In this document: one piece after another, positions 17,393-28,221 of the stretch
Layout of the letters: the number at the start of each line of letters is the position of its first letter
How positions within the stretch are numbered: position 1 is the stretch's first letter
From: Chromatocurvus sp964613795
Lineage (GTDB): Bacteria; Pseudomonadota; Gammaproteobacteria; Pseudomonadales; Halieaceae
Direction of reading: 5' to 3'
Assembly (NCBI GenBank): GCA_964613795.1
Contig: CAZTJR010000013.1
Coordinates: 1 to 64,000, forward strand
Length of the DNA: 64,000 nt
Translations under genes and position numbers: made by a program
The notes under the pieces: generated by a model
The model's input: only the letters and a program-made list of their open reading frames with translations
Database searches by the model: none
Told to the model about the DNA's origin: nothing

Positions 17393-17421
17393 TTTAATGG
17401 CTGCGGTAACTGCGGTATAAG
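17393..17421 (+). promoter_or_regulatory. Probable recN promoter
   Basis: TTTAAT (17393-17398) and TATAAG (17416-17421) are 17 bases apart. The start point would be near 17428, about 18 bases before the ATG at 17446, with GGAG at the right distance for ribosome binding. Confidence 0.5.
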
Positions 17422-17445
17422 GGTCTTTCTCTGGAGCCGGGCCGC

Positions 17446-19101
17446 ATGCTTACACACCTCAGTATCAACAATTTCACCATCGTCGAGCATCTGCAGATTG
17501 ACCTTTCTGCAGGCATGACCGCCATTACCGGTGAAACAGGCGCCGGAAAATCCATCATGCTGGATGCGCTGGGACTGTGTCTCGGGGATCGCGCGGAGCC
17601 CCGGAGCATCCGGCCTGGCTGCTCGCGCGCCGATATCACGGCGTGTTTCGATATCGCCGGGATACCCGCGGCCCGGGCCTGGCTTGACGCACAGGACCTC
17701 GCGGCCTCTGACGAGTGTATTCTGCGGCGGGTTATCAGCACTGATCGCTCGCGGGCATGGATAAATGGCCGACCCGCGACGGTGCAGCAGTGCGCCGAGC
17801 TGGGCCAGCATCTGGTGGACATTCACAGTCAGCATGCACACCAGTCGCTGCTGCGAAAGCCCGTCCAGCGCGCCCTGCTGGATAACTATGCAGGCGCCGG
17901 CGAGCTCGCCGAAAGCGTTGCCGGGCTGGCCCGCGCCTGGACAGACACAGAGCAGCGCCTGGCGGCCCTGCGCGACGCCAGCGGCGAAACCGAGTCGCGG
18001 CGTCAACTACTCAGCTACCAGGTGGGTGAACTCGATGAACTGGCGCTTGGCAGCGATGAAATCGCAAGCCTGGAGTCTGAACAGAAGGCGCTTGGCAGCG
18101 CCGAGGAAATCCTCGAGTCGGCAGGCCGGGCCCTGGAGCTGTGCGATACGCTGGAAGACACCGCGCAACAGGCAGCGCAGCTGCTCAGCGCCACACTGCA
18201 CCACGGCGGCCGCGTCGACAATGCCCGGGATATGCTGCAGTCCGCCGCCATTCAGTCTGGCGAGGCACGCGGCGATCTGCAGGCCTACCTCGACAGTATC
18301 GACATCGATCCAGGCCGTCTGGCCGACGTGGAAAACCGGCTGAACCAGATCTACACCATCGCCCGCAAGCATCGCGTCAAGCCTGAACAGCTCGCGGCCC
18401 TGCACGCAGATCTGGCGGGCGAGCTGGCGGCGTTGTCCGGTGGTGACGCAAGCGTGCAGGCGCTTGAGGAGGAACTCCAAACCCGCCTGGCCGCCTGGGC
18501 CGAGCAGGCAGACAAGCTTACGCGGCGGCGGGAAAAGGGGGCCAAAAAGCTCAGGCGCGAGGCGATGGCGCTGCTTGAGACACTGTCCATGGGGCAGTGC
18601 GTCCTCGAGATTGCCCTTAGGTCACGCGAGGGCGCAAGCCCGCACCCCGGCGGCAGGGAGGAGGTGGAATTTCTCATCAGCACCAACCCCGGCAGCGCAC
18701 CGCAGTCGCTCGCCCGTATCGCCTCCGGAGGTGAGCTTTCACGCATCAGCCTGGCGATTCAGGTAGCCACCGCCGATGGCGGCAGCGTTCCCAGCATGGT
18801 GTTTGACGAAGTGGACGTGGGCATTGGCGGCGCCGTGGCCGAAGTGGTCGGCCGCCTGCTGCGCAAGCTGTCAGGTGACGCCCAGGTTCTCTGCGTCACG
18901 CACCTGCCGCAGGTGGCGGCACAGGCTCACCACCAGCTTCGGGTCAGCAAGACCGGCGATCGCAAGGCCGTTACCACCGCGCTGGCCAGGTTGGATACGG
19001 ATGGCCGGGTCGATGAGCTGGCGCGTATGCTCGGCGGGCTGAAAGTTACCGAACAGACCCTGGCGCACGCAAGAGAGATGCTGGCGGATGCCGACGCCTG
19101 A
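17446..19101 (+). CDS. recN: DNA repair protein RecN
   Basis: RecN is an SMC-like ATPase that helps repair double-strand breaks and is SOS-induced in many bacteria. The 551 residues are the normal length. MLTHLSINNFTIVEHLQIDL opens the head domain and GETGAGKSIMLDALG (29-43) is Walker A. A coiled-coil arm fills about 160-370. SGGELSRISLAIQ is the ABC signature and SMVFDEVDVGIGG the Walker B region, then VTHLPQVAAQAH. The last two codons and the TGA stop lie inside an 18-bp tandem repeat that runs into an assembly gap. The true stop could therefore differ if the repeat array is mis-assembled. Confidence 0.96.
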   Translation: MLTHLSINNFTIVEHLQIDLSAGMTAITGETGAGKSIMLDALGLCLGDRAEPRSIRPGCSRADITACFDIAGIPAARAWLDAQDLAASDECILRRVISTDRSRAWINGRPATVQQCAELGQHLVDIHSQHAHQSLLRKPVQRALLDNYAGAGELAESVAGLARAWTDTEQRLAALRDASGETESRRQLLSYQVGELDELALGSDEIASLESEQKALGSAEEILESAGRALELCDTLEDTAQQAAQLLSATLHHGGRVDNARDMLQSAAIQSGEARGDLQAYLDSIDIDPGRLADVENRLNQIYTIARKHRVKPEQLAALHADLAGELAALSGGDASVQALEEELQTRLAAWAEQADKLTRRREKGAKKLRREAMALLETLSMGQCVLEIALRSREGASPHPGGREEVEFLISTNPGSAPQSLARIASGGELSRISLAIQVATADGGSVPSMVFDEVDVGIGGAVAEVVGRLLRKLSGDAQVLCVTHLPQVAAQAHHQLRVSKTGDRKAVTTALARLDTDGRVDELARMLGGLKVTEQTLAHAREMLADADA

Positions 19102-19258
19102 AGCAGCGCAGACGCCTGAAGCAGCNNNNNNNNNNNNNNNNNNNNNNNNNNNNNNNNNNNNNNNNNNNNNNNNNNNNNNNNNNNNNNNNNNNNNNNNNNN
19201 NNNNNNNNNNNNNNNNNNNNNNNNNGACGCCTGAAGCAGCGCAGACGCCTGAAGCAGC
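19093..19258. repeat. 18-bp tandem repeat array interrupted by a 100-N assembly gap
   Basis: The unit GACGCCTGAAGCAGCGCA occurs at 19093-19110 with a 15-base partial copy at 19111-19125. After the gap (19126-19225) the same 33 bases appear again at 19226-19258. The first copy contains the recN stop codon. Identical flanks on both sides of a fixed 100-N spacer mean the copy number is unknown, or that the same sequence was placed twice by scaffolding. Confidence 0.9.
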
Positions 19259-19269
19259 CAAGGCGAGGC

Positions 19270-19686
19270 TTATTTCACTTTGCGGCGTACGTACAGAACC
19301 AGCGAGTGGTCAACCAGCTCAAAGCCGTGATCCTCGGCGATCTGCCGCTGGCGCTCCTCGATCAGTTCATCGTGAAACTCGATCACCTCATTGCTGTCGA
19401 CGCAGACCATGTGATCGTGATGCTCGCCCTTGGCAAGCTCGAACACGCTGTGGCCCGTCTCGAAATTGTGGCGGGTGACCAGACCAGCGGACTCGAACTG
19501 TGTCAGCACCCGGTAGACGGTGGCCAGCCCGACGTCCTCTCCCGCATCCAGCAGCGCGCGATAGACGTCTTCAGCACTCATGTGCTGGGCACTGCCCTCG
19601 GCGGCATCCAGTAACTGCAGGATTTTCACCCGGGGAAGCGTGACCTTCAGACCTGCATTTCGCAGCTCCTGATTTTCCGCAGACAT
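19270..19686 (-). CDS. fur: Ferric uptake regulator Fur
   Basis: Fur represses iron-uptake genes when loaded with Fe2+. The longer frame adds 97 unrelated residues. The real start is the ATG at 19686, giving 138 residues beginning MSAENQELRNAGLKVTLPRV. The winged-helix core is GLATVYRVLTQFESAGLV (53-70). The metal-binding block is GEHHDHMVC (87-95), with further ligands in VIEFHDELIEERQ. There is one Cys after the His cluster rather than a CxxC, as in the Pseudomonas aeruginosa protein. It is divergent from bamE, a frequent arrangement in gammaproteobacteria, and converges with recN across the repeat array. Confidence 0.96.
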   Translation of the reverse strand: MSAENQELRNAGLKVTLPRVKILQLLDAAEGSAQHMSAEDVYRALLDAGEDVGLATVYRVLTQFESAGLVTRHNFETGHSVFELAKGEHHDHMVCVDSNEVIEFHDELIEERQRQIAEDHGFELVDHSLVLYVRRKVK

Positions 19687-19758
19687 GATGGGGCTTCTCT
19701 GACAAAAATAAGGCCGGTATGATGCCACCCCTGATCTCCGGTTGGAAGCTCCCCTCAC

Positions 19759-20166
19759 ATGCGCATACTGCTGTTGTCCCTGTTGCTGATATCGATGACC
19801 GCCTGCGGTTTCATCGGCTTCCCGGGCGTCTACAAGATCAACATTGAGCAGGGCAACATCGTTACCCAGGAGGACGTCGACAAGCTTGAGCAGGGCATGA
19901 CCCGCCGCCAGGTACGCTTCATTCTTGGCACGCCGCTGATAGAAGATACCTTCAATCGGGAACGCTGGGATTACCACTACGAAATCACGCGCGGCGACCG
20001 CATACTGACCGAGCGGGAGTTCACGGTATTTTTCGACGGCGATCGCCTGGAATCTGTGTCCGGGGATTACACACCGGCGTGGGCCAGGGACAGTGACGAG
20101 GCAGCGACGGACGCCGGAGACGCTCCCGTCGTCTCCATCACCCCCCGGTCAGGTGGCGCCGGCTGA
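19759..20166 (+). CDS. bamE: Outer-membrane assembly lipoprotein BamE
   Basis: BamE is a lipoprotein of the BAM complex that inserts beta-barrel proteins in the outer membrane. The 135 residues start with a lipoprotein signal, lipobox LISMTAC, cleaved before Cys16. GVYKINIEQGNIVTQEDVDK and LEQGMTRRQVRFILGTPL form the SmpA/BamE domain, then RWDYHYEI. The last 25 residues are a low-complexity tail rich in Asp and Ala. It is divergent from fur with 72 bp between and converges on rnfH. Confidence 0.95.
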   Translation: MRILLLSLLLISMTACGFIGFPGVYKINIEQGNIVTQEDVDKLEQGMTRRQVRFILGTPLIEDTFNRERWDYHYEITRGDRILTEREFTVFFDGDRLESVSGDYTPAWARDSDEAATDAGDAPVVSITPRSGGAG

Positions 20167-20170
20167 GCCC

Positions 20171-20527
20171 TCAGTCTGGCGCGTCACCCTCAGCGCTCTT
20201 TCTCGCCTTCGACGCCCTCGCCCGGCGCACTTCCTTGGGGTCAATCAACAGCGGTCGGTAGATCTCCACCCGGTCACCATTTTGCAGCAGCTGCGTGGGC
20301 TTTACCGCCTGCCCGAAAATCCCCATTGCCGAGGCCTCATCAACATGTAGTCCCGGGAATTCCTGCTCAATTGCCGACTGCCTTATAGCCTCAAGTGCGG
20401 TGGTTCCCGGTGTGACCTCGATCTGCAGAATTCGCTGACGATCCGGCAGCGCGTAGGCCACCTCAACCGCCAGGGTTTCGTCCTTGCCGGTCTCAAGCTC
20501 CGACGACTTGTCGGGGCTTGCCGTCAT
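20171..20527 (-). CDS. rnfH: RnfH-family ubiquitin-like protein
   Basis: RnfH proteins are small beta-grasp proteins with no settled function, typically next to ratA and smpB. This one has 118 residues. VEVAYALPDRQRILQIEVTP begins the fold near residue 21, then GIFGQAVKPTQLLQNGDRVE and IYRPLLIDPKEVRRARA. The first 18 residues are a polar extension and the last 12 are charged. The ATG overlaps the ratA stop by four bases, so the two are made together. The neighbours ratA, smpB and bamE match the usual gammaproteobacterial cluster. Confidence 0.9.
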   Translation of the reverse strand: MTASPDKSSELETGKDETLAVEVAYALPDRQRILQIEVTPGTTALEAIRQSAIEQEFPGLHVDEASAMGIFGQAVKPTQLLQNGDRVEIYRPLLIDPKEVRRARASKARKSAEGDAPD

Positions 20528-20958
20528 GTGCCGTATACCTGCCGGGCGCGTCGCGCCACAGCCTCCACCTGACTGTTGGTCACGCGCTCGAACAGGCGAC
20601 CGGCGGCGACCCCGACAAGCGCATTGCGGATCGTGAAGTCCAGCTCCAGGCTGACCTTGCAGGCCGCCTCGCCCAGTGCCTGAAAGCGCCAGCGACCGGC
20701 AAAACGCTCAAACGGACCCTCGCGAAGCCGCAGCTCAATCGACTCATTGGCGGTCAGGGTGTTGAGGGTGGTGAAGCTTTGCACAATGCCGCCACGGGCG
20801 AGCTCCAGGCGCGCCTCCATGGTGTTGTCGCTGCGGCTGAGAATGCGCGCGCCGACACAGCCATCCATGAAGCTGGGATAGGATTCCACGTCGTTGACCA
20901 GGTCATAGACCTGTTGCGAGGTATAGGGGAGAAGTGCACTGCGGTGGATACTGGGCAT
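20524..20958 (-). CDS. ratA: RatA-type SRPBCC (START-like) protein
   Basis: This 144-residue protein has the START/SRPBCC fold. RSALLPYTSQQVYDLVNDVE and SYPSFMDGCVGARIL are the family opening, and FTTLNTLTANESIELRLREG and ALGEAACKVSLELDF the middle strands. In E. coli RatA is reported to block 70S ribosome assembly, while close relatives (Coq10) carry ubiquinone. Either activity is possible. Its stop overlaps the rnfH start. It lies 18 bp after the NSS transporter gene on the same strand. Confidence 0.9.
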   Translation of the reverse strand: MPSIHRSALLPYTSQQVYDLVNDVESYPSFMDGCVGARILSRSDNTMEARLELARGGIVQSFTTLNTLTANESIELRLREGPFERFAGRWRFQALGEAACKVSLELDFTIRNALVGVAAGRLFERVTNSQVEAVARRARQVYGT

Positions 20959-20976
20959 GGTGTGTGCAGGAGAGCC

Positions 20977-22326
20977 TCAGGAGCGGACCGGCATAATAGC
21001 CCAGAACCATACGACAAGAATGGCAAGCGGGGCAACAAAGCGCAGCAACAACAGCCACAGCTGGAAAAACCCTTCAGACTCGCGGTACATCTGGCCGCGC
21101 AGCAGCGTTTCCTGCATGCGCCAGCCGACAAAAACCGCCACCGCCAGCGCCCCCAGCGGCAGCAGGAAGCTCGCGGTCAAGCGATCCAGCCAGGGGAACA
21201 GACCGTCGAAACGGGGCACCCCCGACAGGGAGGCTGCGACGGCCGCGCCCAGCAGCCAGACCAGCACACCCACCAGCAGGGTCGCCGGGACGCGGCGCAG
21301 GCGGGTGTATTGAACCAGAGAACCGATGCCGGGCTCCAGAAGCGCCACTGCTGACCCCAGTGCGGCCAGCACAGTGAGCAGGAAGAACAGCGCCCCGTAA
21401 ATCTCACCCTGCGGCAGATTACCAAAGGCATAGGGAACGCTGAGGAAGAGCAGCCCCGGACCCAGCGTAGGCTCCATATGGTTGCCAAAGACCAGCGGGA
21501 AAATCGCTATACCGGCGGCCAGGGCAATCGCGGTATCGAACATCGCAACGGCCAGGACCGAGCGACCCAGCGGCACGCGATCGGGGGCATAGGCGCCAAA
21601 CGCAATGCCGATACCCACACCAATGGACAGGGTATAAAAAGCGTGGCCCAGCGCGAGAAGGATGGACTCCGACGTGAAGTCCAGCCACTGGACAGAAAAC
21701 AGAAATCTGCCGGCAGCGGACACATCGCCATTCTTGAGCGCGAAATCGACCAGCAGCCACAGCAGCACCACGAGACTGGGCACGAGAAGCCACACGAACA
21801 GCCCGAGACCCCGGCGCACGCCGCCGGCCACAATAAGCAGGGCCAGCCCCAGAAATCCCGTCTGCCAGGCCAGCATGTCCGGCAGGCTGCCCAGCAGATC
21901 ATCGTAATGTATCGAGACCTGTCGCGCGCTGGCCGCCGCGAAATCTCCGGACTGCATGGACCAGGCGTAGTGCAGGCCCCAGCCGGCAACGACAATGTAG
22001 TAAGCGAGTATGAGTAAGCCGGTCAGGCAGGCCAGCCCCCCCCAGAACGACCAGCTGTTTCCCAGCAAGGAGCGCCGCGCGGCGACACCGAAGGCCATGA
22101 CCGGGGAGCCCCTGCCATGGCTGCCCAGCGCCGTCTCGGCGATCAGCACAGGCACCGCCAGAATGAACAGGCATACGATATAGGCAATGACAAACGGGGC
22201 ACCGCCGTTGTCACCCACCAGATAGGCAAAGCGCCACAGATTCCCCAGTCCCACGGCAGAGGCAGCGAGAGCAAAAACAAACGTGGTCCGCGAGCGCCAG
22301 CGCCCGAGTGACATATTCAGCGGCAT
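20977..22326 (-). CDS. Sodium-dependent transporter, NSS/SNF family
   Basis: About 449 residues with 11-12 predicted membrane helices, the size of bacterial NSS (LeuT-like) carriers that import amino acids or similar solutes with Na+. RTTFVFALAASAVGLGNLWR is the hallmark first helix with its broken GLGNLWR, and RFAYLVGDNGGAPFVIAY follows. I use the ATG at 22326 because the upstream extension starts at TTG and adds ten unsuited residues. The ATG 12 bases further on, giving MSLGRWRSR, is also plausible. It is divergent from smpB. The substrate is not readable. Confidence 0.9.
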   Translation of the reverse strand: MPLNMSLGRWRSRTTFVFALAASAVGLGNLWRFAYLVGDNGGAPFVIAYIVCLFILAVPVLIAETALGSHGRGSPVMAFGVAARRSLLGNSWSFWGGLACLTGLLILAYYIVVAGWGLHYAWSMQSGDFAAASARQVSIHYDDLLGSLPDMLAWQTGFLGLALLIVAGGVRRGLGLFVWLLVPSLVVLLWLLVDFALKNGDVSAAGRFLFSVQWLDFTSESILLALGHAFYTLSIGVGIGIAFGAYAPDRVPLGRSVLAVAMFDTAIALAAGIAIFPLVFGNHMEPTLGPGLLFLSVPYAFGNLPQGEIYGALFFLLTVLAALGSAVALLEPGIGSLVQYTRLRRVPATLLVGVLVWLLGAAVAASLSGVPRFDGLFPWLDRLTASFLLPLGALAVAVFVGWRMQETLLRGQMYRESEGFFQLWLLLLRFVAPLAILVVWFWAIMPVRS

Positions 22327-22402
22327 GACGTGTGGACAGCGCTCCCCGGCCTGCAAGCTGTTTCAGTGGCGGGACGGTAAGACCCGGACAGAAAGAAAGC
22401 CG

Positions 22403-22430
22403 TTTCACCGCCCGGTGTTGTCCGTATAAT
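22403..22430 (+). promoter_or_regulatory. smpB promoter placed so that the mRNA may be leaderless
   Basis: A perfect -10 TATAAT lies at 22425-22430, with a weak -35 TTTCAC 16 bases before. Transcription would start around 22437, one base before the smpB ATG at 22438. No ribosome-binding sequence is visible before that ATG. Confidence 0.5.
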
Positions 22431-22437
22431 GCGCAGC

Positions 22438-22920
22438 ATGTCAAAAAAGAAACCCAAGACTCCCAGCAACGTCATTGTTCAGAACAAGCGCGCGCGCTTC
22501 GACTATGAACTGCTCGACACCTTCGAAGCGGGCATCGCCCTGCACGGCTGGGAGGTGAAGTCGCTGCGCGCGGGCAAGGCGCAGCTTACTGACTCCTACG
22601 TGCTGATGAAAGACGGCGAGGCATTTCTTCTCGGTTCACAGATCACCCCGCTGGGAACCGTCTCCACCCACTACGTAACCGATCCCAGCCGCACGCGAAA
22701 GCTGCTGCTGCACAAGAAGGAACTGGCGAAAATTCTCGCTGCGACCCAGCAGAAAGGACAGACCTGTGTCTGTACCCAGCTGTACTGGAAGGGCCACCTG
22801 GTCAAGGCGCGTATTTCCCTCGCCCAGGGCAAACAATCGCACGACAAGCGCGATACCGAGAAGGACCGCGACTGGCAGCGCCAGAAACGCCGCATCATGC
22901 GCGACGCCGTCAAGCAATAG
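22438..22920 (+). CDS. smpB: SsrA-binding protein SmpB
   Basis: SmpB binds tmRNA and brings it to stalled ribosomes for trans-translation. The 160-residue protein beginning MSKKKPKTPSNVIVQNKRAR is typical. FEAGIALHGWEVKSLRAGKA and LTDSYVLMKDGEAFLLGSQI are family blocks. The basic C-terminal tail KRDTEKDRDWQRQKRRIMRD forms the helix that enters the mRNA channel. An ATG three codons earlier (22429) overlaps the -10 box and is unlikely to be used. Its RNA partner ssrA lies about 9.6 kb away in this window. Confidence 0.97.
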   Translation: MSKKKPKTPSNVIVQNKRARFDYELLDTFEAGIALHGWEVKSLRAGKAQLTDSYVLMKDGEAFLLGSQITPLGTVSTHYVTDPSRTRKLLLHKKELAKILAATQQKGQTCVCTQLYWKGHLVKARISLAQGKQSHDKRDTEKDRDWQRQKRRIMRDAVKQ

Positions 22921-22928
22921 AACAGCGT

Positions 22929-24716
22929 TCAAGCGGCAGCACTGTCGCTGCGACCGGCACTGCCGGCGCGAAAAAGCTGACCCGGATGCGCACCAGTCAG
23001 CCGGTCCTCGGCAAGCACAACGTCGCCAGCCACGATCACCGCACGATAGCCCGCCGCGTCCTGAAGCAGGCGCTGGCCACCCGCTGGCAGGTCCTGAACC
23101 ATGCGGGGTGCGAACAGGCGCAGGCGGGCGTGGTCGATAACGTTGATATTGGCCTTCAGTCCCGCCTGCAGTCGCCCCCTGTCGTGCATGCCGCAGTAAT
23201 CGGCGATATCCGACGTCAGACGGCGTACGGCATCCGCGAGGCTGATACGCGCCCCGCGCTGCCGGTCGCGGGCCCAGTAGGACAGGAGGTAGGTAGAAAA
23301 GCTGCCGTCGCAGATAGTACCGACATGGGCGCCACCATCAGACAGGCCCATGATGGACTGCGGGTGCTGCATCATGCGGTACAGGTTGTCGAAACTCATC
23401 TCCGTGTAGTTGTAAATGGGGAAATACAGCAACGCCCTGCCCGCATCCTCGAGCAGAAGATCGTAAATCATCTCCAGCGCAGAGATACCACGCTCCTCGG
23501 CCATGTGCAGGACCGACGTCTCCGCGGTCTGCTCGTAATCCGGGTTGTCTCCCAGCAGAAAGGTCTTGCCCGCCACGTAATCGATGGCCGCAATGAGCGC
23601 ATCGACAATGGGCGGTACCGGGGTGCCGTCGCCGGCCAGGGTCTCGGATTTTTCCGCCAGCAGGCGCGCCTTGAAAGCGGGATCGCGCATCTGCCGGGCG
23701 CGCTCCTCCAGCGTCAGATGGCTGATGGCCTTGTAGCTGGGAAAGCCGATAAAAGGGTGAAAGGTACACTGCAGGCCAGTGATCACGCCGATGCCCCGGG
23801 GCGCCGTCTGCAGGCGCATGGTGATACCCGCCGCCTGCGCCTTCTCTGCCCGATCGATAATGCGCAGCCACTGGTCCGGCGCGAAGTCCCGCTGCATGAG
23901 CGACAGAGAGAAGGGGCGGCCACCGCCACCGCGGGCAAAGGCCTCGAGAATATCGAACTCGCGGTCGAAGGCGTCGCCCTCGCGTTCAAGATCGAAGTCG
24001 TTGACCGCCTGCAGAATACCGTGGTCCAGCCCCTGAAAGGCCGACGCTATCCCTGCAAGCTCCTCCGCTGTTGCCTCCGAGGACGGCGTCCAGGCCCCAT
24101 CTGCGCTGCGATGCACGTCGGAGCGCCCGGTGGTAAAACCGATCGCTCCCGCGTCCAGCGCCTCGCGGGTCAGGCGCCGCATCGCCGCGATATCCTCTCG
24201 CGTGGCCTGTTCCTGACACACGGCGCGATCACCCATCACGTAGACACGCAGGGGATCGTGAGTGACCTGCACAGCGAAATCGATGGTGTGCGGTTTGCTG
24301 GCCAGCGCATCCATGTATTCGGGCAGCGTTTCCCAGTCCCAGCTCATGCCCTCGGTCAGTGCGATGCCGGGGATATCCTCCACGCCCTCCATGAGGCGTA
24401 CGAGGCGATCGCGGTCGGCGGGGCGCACTGGCGCGAAACCGACACCACAGCTGCCCATGACCACCGTACTGACCCCGTGGTTTACGCTTGGCTGCAGATT
24501 GGCATCCCAGGAAATCTGGCCGTCGTAATGCGTGTGCAGGTCGATAAAACCTGGCGTGACAATGCAGCCTGCGGCGTCGATTTCCTGCCTCGCGCCACCG
24601 TCACAGTCACCGACAGCGACAATCACGCCATCCTTAACGGCCACGTTCCCGGGTCGCGGCTCACCGCCGTCGCCGTCCACCAGCAGCCCGTTGATAATTT
24701 TGAGGTCGTATAACAT
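22929..24716 (-). CDS. Amidohydrolase family protein, N-acyl-D-amino-acid deacylase-like
   Basis: A 595-residue zinc-dependent amidohydrolase. IVTPGFIDLHTHYDGQ (about 52-67) carries the HxH metal motif, and VVMGSCGVGFAPVRP contains a Cys seen in D-aminoacylases. GFTTGRSDVHRSADGAW and GLSDGGAHVGTICDGS supply later metal ligands and the catalytic Asp. This set is typical of the D-aminoacylase branch, many members of which have unknown substrates. GGAGCGGGAG before the ATG is a good ribosome site. It converges on smpB with eight bases between and is divergent from the DUF924 gene. Confidence 0.85.
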   Translation of the reverse strand: MLYDLKIINGLLVDGDGGEPRPGNVAVKDGVIVAVGDCDGGARQEIDAAGCIVTPGFIDLHTHYDGQISWDANLQPSVNHGVSTVVMGSCGVGFAPVRPADRDRLVRLMEGVEDIPGIALTEGMSWDWETLPEYMDALASKPHTIDFAVQVTHDPLRVYVMGDRAVCQEQATREDIAAMRRLTREALDAGAIGFTTGRSDVHRSADGAWTPSSEATAEELAGIASAFQGLDHGILQAVNDFDLEREGDAFDREFDILEAFARGGGGRPFSLSLMQRDFAPDQWLRIIDRAEKAQAAGITMRLQTAPRGIGVITGLQCTFHPFIGFPSYKAISHLTLEERARQMRDPAFKARLLAEKSETLAGDGTPVPPIVDALIAAIDYVAGKTFLLGDNPDYEQTAETSVLHMAEERGISALEMIYDLLLEDAGRALLYFPIYNYTEMSFDNLYRMMQHPQSIMGLSDGGAHVGTICDGSFSTYLLSYWARDRQRGARISLADAVRRLTSDIADYCGMHDRGRLQAGLKANINVIDHARLRLFAPRMVQDLPAGGQRLLQDAAGYRAVIVAGDVVLAEDRLTGAHPGQLFRAGSAGRSDSAAA

Positions 24717-24790
24717 GCCGCTCCCGCTCCTGCTTGCTATTATGACCTTGAGTGTAGCACCACTGCGATAACCCGGCGCGAGGAAGCCGC

Positions 24791-25333
24791 ATGGCGACAG
24801 ATCCCAACGACGTGTTGCGCTTCTGGTTCGACGAGGCAGGGCCCCGGCGCTGGTTCAAGCGCAGCGACGCCTTCGACGAACAGCTGCGCGAACGCTTTCT
24901 CGCCACGTGGCAGGCAGCGGCGGCTGGCGAATGCGGCGACTGGCGCAGCAGCCCCGCCGGTCGCGCCGCCGAGATCATCGTTCTCGATCAGTTCTCCCGC
25001 AATCTGTTTCGCGGCGACCATCGCGCGTTTGCGCAGGACGGTATGGCACTGGTGCTGGCCCAGTGGGCGATAGCCGTGGGCGACGACAACGGCATGACGC
25101 CGGATCAGCGCTATTTCACCTACATGCCCTTCATGCACTCGGAATCCCTCACTGTGCACGTTGACGCGCTGCGCCTGTTTACCGCTCTCGGCAACGAGCA
25201 CGCCCTGGACTACGAAATCAGACATCGTGACGTCTTGCGTACCTACGGACGCTACCCTGGTCGAAACGCGGCTCTGGGACGCAAAAACAGCCCCGAGGAA
25301 CGCGCTTACCTGGCCGCAGGCGGCGGCTTCTAG
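24791..25333 (+). CDS. DUF924 family protein
   Basis: A 180-residue all-helical protein of the DUF924 family. VLRFWFDEAGPRRWFKRSDA opens it, IIVLDQFSRNLFRGD (about 60-74) is the most conserved block, and FTYMPFMHSES follows. Family members look like TPR-type scaffolds. No enzymatic role is established, and none can be seen here. It stands between a divergent amidohydrolase gene and acnA, 76 bp downstream. Confidence 0.88.
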   Translation: MATDPNDVLRFWFDEAGPRRWFKRSDAFDEQLRERFLATWQAAAAGECGDWRSSPAGRAAEIIVLDQFSRNLFRGDHRAFAQDGMALVLAQWAIAVGDDNGMTPDQRYFTYMPFMHSESLTVHVDALRLFTALGNEHALDYEIRHRDVLRTYGRYPGRNAALGRKNSPEERAYLAAGGGF

Positions 25334-25409
25334 CGTTACAGCAGGGACCTGTCATGACAGGTACAATCATAGATGACAACGCTTCAGACTCATGCAACAG
25401 GAGAACAGC

Positions 25410-28163
<2,754 letters not shown>

Positions 28164-28174
28164 GGAAATCCCAG

Positions 28175-28205
28175 TGGGGTCTGGTCCGATTCGGACCTGA
28201 CCCCA
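28175..28205. repeat. Dispersed palindromic element, copy 1
   Basis: Arms of 15 bases starting TGGGGTC and ending GACCCCA pair around one central T with a single T-T mismatch. The element fills most of the 58 bp between acnA and fadE and ends eight bases before the fadE ribosome site. A related copy lies at 61453-61483. It resembles REP-type extragenic palindromes. Confidence 0.7.
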
Positions 28206-28221
28206 TAACAAGGAGAAAGCG

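Noticed and set aside
15312..17445. Search for CIRCE near hrcA, grpE and dnaK
   Set aside because: No TTAGCACTC-N9-GAGTGCTAA or near match found by eye.
18007..18480. 157-residue minus-strand frame in recN
   Set aside because: Antisense to the RecN coiled coil; repetitive Ala/Leu/Gln codons explain it.
22986..24713. 575-residue frame on the plus strand
   Set aside because: It lies exactly opposite the amidohydrolase gene, which has clear family motifs. High GC content keeps antisense frames open.
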